The notes beneath the pieces are model-generated. The model saw only the letters and a list, made by a program, of their open reading frames with translations. It did not search any database and had not been told where the DNA came from. A program made the translations under genes and the position numbers. A stretch of DNA of 19,046 bases from RGIG9079 sp964567845 (lineage in GTDB: Bacteria > Bacteroidota > Bacteroidia > Bacteroidales > Marinifilaceae): contig CAZMOG010000035.1 in the NCBI GenBank assembly GCA_964567845.1, positions 1 through 19,046 on the forward strand, read 5' to 3'. Numbering within the stretch: the stretch's first letter is position 1; each line of letters begins with the position of its first letter. Shown here in pieces: positions 6,617 to 13,596 of the stretch.

Positions 6617-8851
6617 ATGGAGTGGATTAAGATAGTCGGAGCTACCGAAAATAACCTGAAAAATATCTCACTTAAACTTCCCAAAGGGCAAATTGTGGTC
6701 TTTACCGGAGTTTCAGGTTCGGGAAAGTCATCGCTCTGTATTGACACACTGGCTGCCGAGAGCCGTCGCGAACTTAACAGCACATTTCCAAGTTTCGTTC
6801 AACAATTCCTGCCACACTACGGCCGTCCCAACGTTGAGCGAATTGAGAATCTGCCTGTTACCATTGTAATCGACCAGAAAAAACCTGCTGCCAATAATCG
6901 CTCGACTGTTGGCACATATACCGATATTGCTCCACTGATTCGCCTGCTCTATTCGCGAATAGGCGAACCGTTTATTGGCTATTCGGACAGTTTTTCATAT
7001 AACCATCCATCCGGCAAATGCCCGAAATGCGATGGAATAGGCACAGTTACAGATCTGGACATACACAAGTTGGTTGATTTCAACAAGTGCCTTAACGACG
7101 ACGATGTCATCCATTTTCCCACCTTTACAACGGGAGCATGGCGTTGGAAACGCTACGCATATAGCGGACTGTTCGACCTTAACAAAAAGATAAAGGATTA
7201 TAGCGAAGAGGAGTTACAACTTTTTCTATACTCGCCACAAATAAAATTGAAAAATCCTCCTTCAAACTGGCCCAAATCGGCAAAGTTCGAGGGAATGTAC
7301 CCACGAATGTACCGAAGCATCATTACCACCAAAGAGGGTAAGCGTCAGAAAAAGGTACTCGATACAATGATTTCAAGTTTCACCTGCCCCGAATGCAAAG
7401 GGACAAGGGTAAACGACAGAGTTCGTAGCTGTAAAATAAACGGTAAAAACATGGCGGAGGCAATGGATATGCCCATTCCCCAGTTGATTGATTATATCAC
7501 TGCTATTGATAATCCTCTTGCCAAAGACATTCGCAAAGAGGTATTAAAGAGACTCAATGCACTTAAAGAGATTGGTCTGGGATATTTGTCACTTAGCAGG
7601 AGTACCGACACTCTGTCCGGAGGTGAAGCTCAGCGCATTAAGATTGCAAAATATATCAATTCGGCACTTACCGACATGATGTATGTTCTTGACGAACCAA
7701 GTGTAGGACTGCATGCCAAAGATATTTCCCGATTAAAAAAATCCCTACTCAAATTACGCGACCATGGCAACACCATTATGATTGTCGAACACCACCGCGA
7801 AATAATCGAAATGGCCGACTATGTTGTGGATATGGGACCATTGGCCGGCGACGCAGGAGGGGAAGTTATGTACGAAGGAGCATTTCAGGGGCTGAAAGAG
7901 AGCAATACCATAACCGGCGAAATGCTCCGCACCACATATAAATTTAAAGAGAGTTTCCGAAAGCCCAAAGGTTTTATCAAACTGCAGAATGCAACACTGC
8001 ACAACCTTAGCGGCTTCGATGTGGATTTACCATTAGGCGTGATTACTGTAATTGCAGGAGTATCCGGCTCTGGAAAGAGTTCACTAATGGAACACTTCAT
8101 AAAAAATTGCGACCAACCTGTAATATCCATCCGACAAAGAGATATTGGCATAAACATCCGCTCAACTCCTGCCACCTATCTTGAAATTGCCGACCCTATC
8201 CGCAAACTGTTTGCACAGGCTAACAAAAGCAATATGGCACTCTTCTCGTTTAACTCTAAGGGAGGCTGCCCTGCATGCGGAGGTAAAGGGGTAATTGTAT
8301 CGGAAATGGCATTTATGGAGTCGATTGAAACTGTGTGCGATGTTTGCCATGGCGACCGTTACAACCACAATGTTCTTTCATATCTGTACAAGGGCAAAAA
8401 CATTGCACAAGTAATGAAGATGACGGTTGACGAGGCTTGCGCATTCTTCTCCGATGCCCCATTTCTACCAAAACTACAGGCCATGGCCGAGGTAGGATTG
8501 GGCTATCTGCATCTGAATCAATCAATGAGCACACTATCGGGCGGAGAGTTGCAAAGAGTAAAATTATCCAGTCAACTTAACGAAAAAGGTGCTATATTTG
8601 TGATTGACGAACCGACTAACGGGTTACACATAAACGATGTAAACAGATTGCTAATTCTCTTTAATAAAATGGTAGATAACGGCAACACGCTGTTCCTTAT
8701 AGAACATAGCGAAGAGATAATAAAAAGTGCCGATTATATTGTTGAGTTAGGACCCGGAGCAGGAATCGATGGAGGAAGATTACTATTTGCAGGAACACCT
8801 ACAGATATGTTGAATTCAGAGAATTCTATAACAAAGAATTATATAAATTAA
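6617..8851 (+). CDS. Short UvrA-like ABC ATPase (class II UvrA paralogue)
   Basis: This 744-aa protein has two ABC ATPase halves in UvrA order. Walker A motifs GVSGSGKS are at 31-38 and 481-488, ABC signatures LSGGE at 333 and 640, and Walker B Asp-Glu pairs at 359-360 and 664-665. Two CxxC zinc modules occur, with cysteines 135/138 and 257/260, and 551/554 and 574/577. Canonical UvrA is about 940 aa. The region after the first Walker A is short and passes directly from 'RSTVGTYTDI' to the first CxxC, so the UvrB-binding domain appears to be absent. Such proteins are called UvrA2-like and are linked in some bacteria with tolerance to DNA-binding drugs. A role in standard excision repair is doubtful. 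I chose the ATG at 6617 over a TTG two codons upstream. It lies 9 nt after the M61 gene and 7 nt before purT. Confidence 0.9.
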   Translation: MEWIKIVGATENNLKNISLKLPKGQIVVFTGVSGSGKSSLCIDTLAAESRRELNSTFPSFVQQFLPHYGRPNVERIENLPVTIVIDQKKPAANNRSTVGTYTDIAPLIRLLYSRIGEPFIGYSDSFSYNHPSGKCPKCDGIGTVTDLDIHKLVDFNKCLNDDDVIHFPTFTTGAWRWKRYAYSGLFDLNKKIKDYSEEELQLFLYSPQIKLKNPPSNWPKSAKFEGMYPRMYRSIITTKEGKRQKKVLDTMISSFTCPECKGTRVNDRVRSCKINGKNMAEAMDMPIPQLIDYITAIDNPLAKDIRKEVLKRLNALKEIGLGYLSLSRSTDTLSGGEAQRIKIAKYINSALTDMMYVLDEPSVGLHAKDISRLKKSLLKLRDHGNTIMIVEHHREIIEMADYVVDMGPLAGDAGGEVMYEGAFQGLKESNTITGEMLRTTYKFKESFRKPKGFIKLQNATLHNLSGFDVDLPLGVITVIAGVSGSGKSSLMEHFIKNCDQPVISIRQRDIGINIRSTPATYLEIADPIRKLFAQANKSNMALFSFNSKGGCPACGGKGVIVSEMAFMESIETVCDVCHGDRYNHNVLSYLYKGKNIAQVMKMTVDEACAFFSDAPFLPKLQAMAEVGLGYLHLNQSMSTLSGGELQRVKLSSQLNEKGAIFVIDEPTNGLHINDVNRLLILFNKMVDNGNTLFLIEHSEEIIKSADYIVELGPGAGIDGGRLLFAGTPTDMLNSENSITKNYIN

Positions 8852-8858
8852 AATAGAT

Positions 8859-10055
8859 ATGAAGATTGGAACTACACTATCGCCCATTGGGAAGAAGGCA
8901 CTTCTATGTGGATCAGGAGAGTTGGGAAAAGAGGTAACCATTGAGTTGCAACGCTATGGCGTTGAAGTTGTTGCATTGGACAAATATCCAAATGCTCCGG
9001 CAATGCAGGTTGCACACAAAAGCTACGTTGTATCAATGCTCGACGGGGCTCGTTTAAGAGAGATTATTACTGCCGAGAAACCCGATTTCATCATTCCTGA
9101 AATTGAGGCTATCGCAACAGATACATTGGTTGAGCTTGAACAAGAGGGCTACAATGTAATACCAACCGCCCGCGCAACAAAACTCACAATGAACCGCGAG
9201 GGCATTCGTCGTTTGGCTGCAGAGGAGCTTGGTCTGCAAACATCAAGATACAAATTTGCCGAGACCAAAGAGGAGTTTATGGCTGCCGTTCAAGAGATTG
9301 GAATTCCATGCGTTGTCAAGCCGATTATGAGCTCATCGGGTCATGGACAGAGCACTGTTAAATGCGAGGCAGATATTGAGAACGCATGGCAAATCTCGCA
9401 AGAGGGAGGACGAGCAGGAGCCGGAAGAGTTATTGTCGAGGGTTTTGTTGATTTCGACTATGAAATTACCCTTTTGACTGTACGTCATATTGGAGGAACC
9501 TCGTTCCTGAATCCAATCGGACACTACCAGAAAGATGGCGACTACCGCGAGTCTTGGCAACCACAAGCCATGTCGCCTGTTGCAATCGAGAAGGCTCAGC
9601 ACATTGCAAAAGAGATTACCGGTGCACTTGGTGGCCGCGGAATTTTCGGAGTTGAGATGTTCATCAAGGGCGAAGAGGTTATCTTTAGCGAGGTTTCACC
9701 ACGCCCACACGACACCGGAATGGTAACAATGATCTCACAGGATTTGTCACAGTTTGCAATTCATGCCCGTGCAATTCTTGGCTTGCCAATTCCAAATATT
9801 GCATTCCATGGTCCATCGGCATCAAGAGCAGTTGTAGTTGAGGGCGATACAAACCGTGTGGAGTTTGGCAACCTTGAGAATGTCTTGGCAGAGCCAGATA
9901 CCCAGATGCGTATCTTTGGAAAACCAGAGGTGGTAGGACACCGCCGTTTGGCAGTTCTGCTTGCACGCGACAATAGCGTTGAAGATGCGCGCGCTAAGAC
10001 CGGCCGCATGATCGAAGCCTTGACAATCGACATTCTTCCACGTGAATGCAAGTAA
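8859..10055 (+). CDS. purT: Formate-dependent phosphoribosylglycinamide formyltransferase
   Basis: PurT makes formyl-GAR from GAR, formate and ATP, the folate-independent route for the third step of purine synthesis. This 398-aa protein matches family length and has the ATP-grasp layout. The N-terminal nucleotide-like fold carries CGSGELGKE (17-25), followed by 'PEIEAIATDTL', the lysine-containing 'KPIMSSSGHGQS' loop and 'FSEVSPRPHDTGMVT', all close to the E. coli enzyme as I remember it. The ATG lies 7 nt after the stop of the UvrA-like gene with no promoter visible in between, so it is probably co-transcribed. A clear hairpin terminator follows at 10074-10103. Assignment is very secure. Confidence 0.96.
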   Translation: MKIGTTLSPIGKKALLCGSGELGKEVTIELQRYGVEVVALDKYPNAPAMQVAHKSYVVSMLDGARLREIITAEKPDFIIPEIEAIATDTLVELEQEGYNVIPTARATKLTMNREGIRRLAAEELGLQTSRYKFAETKEEFMAAVQEIGIPCVVKPIMSSSGHGQSTVKCEADIENAWQISQEGGRAGAGRVIVEGFVDFDYEITLLTVRHIGGTSFLNPIGHYQKDGDYRESWQPQAMSPVAIEKAQHIAKEITGALGGRGIFGVEMFIKGEEVIFSEVSPRPHDTGMVTMISQDLSQFAIHARAILGLPIPNIAFHGPSASRAVVVEGDTNRVEFGNLENVLAEPDTQMRIFGKPEVVGHRRLAVLLARDNSVEDARAKTGRMIEALTIDILPRECK

Positions 10056-10073
10056 TACTCAAATAATAACACT

Positions 10074-10103
10074 AAAAAAGCGACCATCCAGGGTCGCTTT
10101 TTT
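10074..10103. terminator. Symmetrical bidirectional intrinsic terminator
   Basis: A 6-bp GC-rich stem GCGACC/GGTCGC (10080-10085 with 10092-10097) has a 6-nt loop and is flanked by A6 on the left and T6 on the right. It therefore works in both directions: it ends purT on the plus strand and the GH43-type gene on the minus strand, whose stop is at 10118. Confidence 0.9.
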
Positions 10104-10117
10104 ATGATACTGCAATC

Positions 10118-11083
10118 TTAATACTTTTTTTCGAGCTTTTTATACTCCTTAGCTGTAATCGGTATTACTGTTCCGTGGCGAGGATGGAAATCCATACTGA
10201 CCTCGTTATCAATAACCTTGAAATTCATTAAATCGGTCGATTCGGTAAACTGATACCTTCCTCGCATATATACATCGTACATAAGGATATATTTATCACT
10301 ACCGATTAACTTGAATGTACCCGCACCTTCAACGGCATCGGAAGTCTGCTGCTTATAATCGTGATACTCGGTCCACTCCCCGCTTGTCAGATTCTTTGTA
10401 GTGGCAAGCTTAATTCCATTTCCATATCCCTCGGTCTTATAGAACATATAAAACACCCCATCCTTATAGACAATATCACCATCTATACAGCTCTTACCAT
10501 TCTGAGGCAAAAACAGAGGCTTTGGCTCACCCTCCAAATCAGTAAAATCCTTATTGGCATAAGCATAATAGATAATGTCCGCTCCATTACCATGCTTCAT
10601 TGACCAATAAACCATATACTTACCAACTGTTGGATCATAAACTGTTTGAGGAGCCCACACTCTTTTCAGACGCTCTTGACCGGAATATTTCTTCTGCATA
10701 TTGATAACCGAATGGTCCCAATTTACCAAATCTTTCGATTTAAGCATCACCATAGCACGGTTTGAATCCCACCCATTATCGGAAACCATATCGGTTACAA
10801 CCATATAAAACCATTTACCATCCTGACTTCTTAGAATATGTGGGTCGCGCACTCCGCCCGTCGAACTGATAACTCTTGAATCCAACACCGGCTTGCCATC
10901 GTTCAACTTGTAATAGTTGTAACCATCTAAACTTAAGGCATAGCAAACCGCCTCCTGACTAATATGATTCCCTGTAAAATAGACAAACAGATAACCTGCC
11001 ATATCCTTATCTCCATTGGGCGAGGCCTGAATCTTACCCATATACAAAATCATCAGGGTAATTAAAAGTGCATATCTTCTCAT
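10118..11083 (-). CDS. Secreted glycoside hydrolase, family 43-like (five-bladed propeller)
   Basis: This 321-aa protein has an N-terminal signal peptide (about residues 1-20, ending KIQA). The body shows repeated beta-propeller blade signatures such as 'GVRDPHILRSQDGKWFYMVVTD', 'VWAPQTVYDPTVGKYMVYWS' and 'DGDIVYKDGVFYMFYK', typical of GH43 and related arabinanase/xylosidase folds. Candidate catalytic acids by family pattern are D80 (RDP), D201 or D203 (IDGD) and E252 (VEGAG). I assign these by analogy only. GH43 enzymes release arabinose or xylose units from plant polysaccharides, but specificity cannot be read here. No SusC/SusD partner is adjacent. It is flanked by terminators on both sides, so it is probably a single-gene unit. 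A weak -7-like TATCTTCG lies at 11106-11113. Confidence 0.82.
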   Translation of the reverse strand: MRRYALLITLMILYMGKIQASPNGDKDMAGYLFVYFTGNHISQEAVCYALSLDGYNYYKLNDGKPVLDSRVISSTGGVRDPHILRSQDGKWFYMVVTDMVSDNGWDSNRAMVMLKSKDLVNWDHSVINMQKKYSGQERLKRVWAPQTVYDPTVGKYMVYWSMKHGNGADIIYYAYANKDFTDLEGEPKPLFLPQNGKSCIDGDIVYKDGVFYMFYKTEGYGNGIKLATTKNLTSGEWTEYHDYKQQTSDAVEGAGTFKLIGSDKYILMYDVYMRGRYQFTESTDLMNFKVIDNEVSMDFHPRHGTVIPITAKEYKKLEKKY

Positions 11084-11105
11084 AAATCAATAATTTAATT
11101 TTGAG

Positions 11106-11113
11106 CGAAGATA
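11106..11113 (-). promoter_or_regulatory. Possible -7 element for the GH43-type gene
   Basis: On the minus strand TATCTTCG matches TAnnTTTG with one mismatch, 22 nt before the start codon. No TTTG is found at the proper distance upstream, because that space holds the T-run of the preceding terminator. The call is weak. Confidence 0.25.
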
Positions 11114-11126
11114 ATAAATTTTCCAC

Positions 11127-11169
11127 AAAAAAATGAGCGGAGGCTCAGATTCACATCTAAACACTCCGC
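11127..11169 (-). terminator. Intrinsic terminator of the nhaD operon
   Basis: Read on the minus strand, GCGGAG (11164-11169) pairs with CTCCGC (11137-11142). An inner AGAT/ATCT stem with a 4-nt loop lies between them, and the hairpin is followed, after three bases, by a run of seven T (11127-11133). It lies just after the small membrane protein gene and before the GH43-type gene. Confidence 0.75.
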
Positions 11170-11191
11170 CCCAAATTCAGCCTACCTAACT

Positions 11192-11689
11192 TTAACTCAA
11201 ATAGATTTTTGCTGTCAAGGGATGATAATCAAGCTCGGCATACGCATAAGCCTGCATTGCAACGAATTCATCGTTATCTGCAGAAAATACCATAACTGCA
11301 ATTGCAGATACGGGATGCTTAGGCATTGCTCTAAGAGCCTTAATATCGCCCTTATTAACCAACTCTGTCACCTTTGCACTCTGCTCTTTCGAGAACGACA
11401 TTTCAGTGAAAGTCAATGGTTTATTTGTTCGAGCAAAATATGGAAGGCCTCGTTTATTACACAAACGAACCACTAAAACCGTCAAACCAACAAGTAGTAG
11501 CGATGCTCCAATAAGCATTACCAAATAACGCAGAATCTCGCTACTCTCGACTGGAGCAGAACCGCTCCACCACAATAAAGCGCCACCAACGATAGCCATA
11601 CATAATGGCATTAAAGCACTCTTTCTACGGGGTACAACCACTCCCGGAAATGCTTTATATAACTCTTCGCAAAATTGATTTTTATTCAT
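11192..11689 (-). CDS. Hypothetical two-helix membrane protein
   Basis: This is a 165-aa protein I do not recognise. A short N-terminal segment containing the basic stretch PRRKS (20-24) is followed by two hydrophobic segments, about 25-42 and 53-77. They are joined by a short acidic loop and followed by a cytoplasmic-looking C-terminal domain of about 85 residues. This topology, both ends on the same side, resembles small accessory membrane proteins. It starts 12 nt after the stop of nhaD and is followed by an intrinsic terminator, so the two form an operon. A role linked with sodium/proton exchange can be guessed only from this position. Confidence 0.75.
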   Translation of the reverse strand: MNKNQFCEELYKAFPGVVVPRRKSALMPLCMAIVGGALLWWSGSAPVESSEILRYLVMLIGASLLLVGLTVLVVRLCNKRGLPYFARTNKPLTFTEMSFSKEQSAKVTELVNKGDIKALRAMPKHPVSAIAVMVFSADNDEFVAMQAYAYAELDYHPLTAKIYLS

Positions 11690-11701
11690 ACTTTTAAGAT
11701 T

Positions 11702-13045
11702 TTAAATTGTAAATAATAAGTCCTCTAAGAAGATAACTGCCAATCCGGCAATATAGCCAAGAAAAGCTATCAAAGTTATATTCTTGAAGTACCACCCAAA
11801 ATTGATCTTCTCAAGGCCCATAGCCACCACTCCGGCAGCAGAGCCAATGATCAACATACTTCCACCTACTCCGGCACAATATGCCAAAAGTTGCCAGAAC
11901 AATCCATCTTGTACAAAATTAAGTGCATATGCGCTGTTAGCTGCCTCCATAACCACTGTTGGATCCACAACCGGATACATTCCCATACATGCGGCAACCA
12001 ATGGAACATTATCTATAATTGAAGACAAAACTCCAATCGAACCAACAATTGCATATACATTGTGAAGTGAGTTATCCAACACTCCTGCCAATTGCGATAA
12101 TATACCGGTATATTGCAATGCTGATACAGCCATAAGAATTCCAAAGAAGAATAGAATTGTTGACATATCTATCTTTCTTACCACCTTAGCCACTCTGTTT
12201 TTACGAGACTCATCAACCCAACGCTTATGGTTGTAAGCCGAATCGGTTACAACCCATATTACTCCAAGCGATAACAAAGCACTCATATAGGGAGGCAAAC
12301 CTAACCATGACTTCAATACCGGCACCGACAACAAGCCCATAACTCCCAACACCAATACTGCTATTCTGAAACGACGGCCAATAACTGTTTCATGTGCATA
12401 ACATGTAACGGCCGAATGGTCACATTTTAAATCATGACCCTTTCTCAATCGCCATGTAACAAATATTGTTGGAACAATGACTGAAACTATACATGGAAGT
12501 ATCAAATACTTTATTAAGGGTATCGATGTAACATTGCCCTTCATCCAGAGCATAAGTGTTGTAACATCGCCTATGGGTGACCACGCACCTCCACTGTTTG
12601 CCGCAATAACTATTACACTGGCAAACAGCAACATCTCGCTTCTGTCCGATATCAACTTTCTTAATAACACTATCATAATAATGGTAGTTGTCATGTTATC
12701 AAGAACAGCAGACATTATAAATGTAATAAATACAATAACCCACAACAGAGTAATCTTATTTTTACTTGTAATTCTCTTTGTAATTACATCAAATCCATCG
12801 TGTCGATCAATAAACTCTACAATGGTCATTGCTCCTATAAGAAATAAGAGAATCTCTGCAGTATCGCCTAAATGTTCAACTATACTTGTGGCAACTGCTC
12901 CATGGTCTGCACTGTTTATTAGTACCAAACTCCACATTGCGCCACACATAATTAGAGCAAAAGCCCCCTTATTGATACCAAAACGACCCTCTAATACGAT
13001 CATTAGGTACCCTAATACAAAAACTAATATTAAAAGTAATTCCAT
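11702..13045 (-). CDS. nhaD: Sodium:proton antiporter, NhaD family
   Basis: This inner-membrane ion transporter of about 447 aa consists almost entirely of hydrophobic helices (about 11-13). It carries the segments DNMTTTIIM (from 116) and NSGGAWSPIGDVTT (150-163), characteristic of NhaD within the ion-transporter superfamily. NhaD exports Na+ (or Li+) in exchange for H+. The open frame reaches back to a GTG at 13093, but that extension is hydrophilic, unlike the family start, and would read through a structured leader. The ATG at 13045, giving MELLLILVFVLGYL, places the first helix at the N-terminus. The leader contains a perfect 12-bp inverted repeat ending 7 nt before this ATG. A two-helix membrane protein follows 12 nt downstream. 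Confidence 0.92.
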   Translation of the reverse strand: MELLLILVFVLGYLMIVLEGRFGINKGAFALIMCGAMWSLVLINSADHGAVATSIVEHLGDTAEILLFLIGAMTIVEFIDRHDGFDVITKRITSKNKITLLWVIVFITFIMSAVLDNMTTTIIMIVLLRKLISDRSEMLLFASVIVIAANSGGAWSPIGDVTTLMLWMKGNVTSIPLIKYLILPCIVSVIVPTIFVTWRLRKGHDLKCDHSAVTCYAHETVIGRRFRIAVLVLGVMGLLSVPVLKSWLGLPPYMSALLSLGVIWVVTDSAYNHKRWVDESRKNRVAKVVRKIDMSTILFFFGILMAVSALQYTGILSQLAGVLDNSLHNVYAIVGSIGVLSSIIDNVPLVAACMGMYPVVDPTVVMEAANSAYALNFVQDGLFWQLLAYCAGVGGSMLIIGSAAGVVAMGLEKINFGWYFKNITLIAFLGYIAGLAVIFLEDLLFTI

Positions 13046-13139
13046 TTTTATTTCTTTACATAACACACACATCTCGCCACGAAACCATTTCACAATGCGT
13101 TCGCTTACAAGACATTAACTAACCATAGTTATGTAAAGA
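13046..13139 (-). promoter_or_regulatory. Structured 5' leader of nhaD, candidate cis-regulatory RNA
   Basis: In the transcript, TCTTTACATAAC (13139-13128) can pair perfectly with GTTATGTAAAGA (13064-13053), 12 bp enclosing 63 nt. Inside, a CATT/AATG hairpin with a GTGA loop and a small TCG/CGA hairpin can form. The 3' arm stops 7 nt before the nhaD ATG, with an A-rich spacer. No T-run follows, so any control would be over translation rather than termination. I cannot match it to a named riboswitch class from memory. Confidence 0.5.
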
Positions 13140-13142
13140 CAT

Positions 13143-13529
13143 CTAAATAAGAATTCTCCTCTGCCCAAAGATAAAATACTCTGACGCATAAGAGAATAAA
13201 CACGATGTTAAGAAATTATCCCCAGGCAATTCCAAGAAATTCTGCTTGCTTATTGGAGCCTGATCATAGATTGTAGGGATAATTGTATTGAAACGATATT
13301 TTCCTAAACATCTACAATAGGTCGATGAAAGCACCGTTGTAGAGACATTAGAGTAGGAAATAGGATTCTCCATAGGCATGTCCAATGCCTCGGTCTGAGT
13401 GATAATCAATACTGTATCACCCTTAAGTCCATCAGCATGGTCACAACCCATGTGGGGAGCAACACCATCAAAAGCCATTGATAGCATCAATCCCAACAAC
13501 AAACCGAACATGCAAATGTACCTCTTCAT
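13143..13529 (-). CDS. Hypothetical small exported protein
   Basis: This 128-aa protein has a signal-peptide-like N-terminus: basic MKR, a hydrophobic core (about 5-19) and a probable cleavage near SMA. I recognise no domain in the mature part. It is poor in charged residues at the centre, has several cysteines (including a CRC triplet) and ends with a basic QRRILI tail. The start ATG lies only 4 nt after a -7 box (13534-13541), as in cca. The last codons overlap a second -7 box (13166-13173) that probably drives nhaD. The sequence is plausible as a real gene because of the promoter and signal peptide, but coding support from family recognition is lacking. Confidence 0.6.
   Translation of the reverse strand: MKRYICMFGLLLGLMLSMAFDGVAPHMGCDHADGLKGDTVLIITQTEALDMPMENPISYSNVSTTVLSSTYCRCLGKYRFNTIIPTIYDQAPISKQNFLELPGDNFLTSCLFSYASEYFIFGQRRILI
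13166..13173 (-). promoter_or_regulatory. -7 element for nhaD inside the upstream gene
   Basis: On the minus strand TATCTTTG is a full TAnnTTTG match within the last codons of the small exported protein gene. A TTTA lies 23 nt upstream. Transcription from here would give a leader of roughly 110 nt that contains the whole inverted-repeat structure. Confidence 0.45.
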
Positions 13530-13533
13530 GCTG

Positions 13534-13541
13534 CAAAATTA
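13534..13541 (-). promoter_or_regulatory. -7 element for the small exported protein gene
   Basis: On the minus strand TAATTTTG fits TAnnTTTG and ends 4 nt before the ATG at 13529. No convincing -33 TTTG is seen. The spacing suggests a leaderless or nearly leaderless mRNA. Confidence 0.4.
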
Positions 13542-13596
13542 TGAAATTACAACAAAATACGAATCGATTTAAATATTTTTAACACAAAGACCACCT

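Noticed and set aside
13046..13093. N-terminal extension of NhaD starting at a GTG (13093)
   Set aside because: The extension is hydrophilic and Cys-rich, unlike NhaD starts, and coincides with the leader's inverted repeat. The ATG at 13045 fits the family better.
12477..13118. A 213-codon open frame on the plus strand opposite nhaD
   Set aside because: It lies antisense to a strongly conserved transporter gene. Its hydrophobic composition mirrors the NhaD codons read backwards, and no promoter precedes it.
13570..13596. Short AAAG/CTTT hairpin after the purF-like gene as a terminator
   Set aside because: The stem is only 4 bp and AT-rich, without a proper T-run directly after it on the minus strand.
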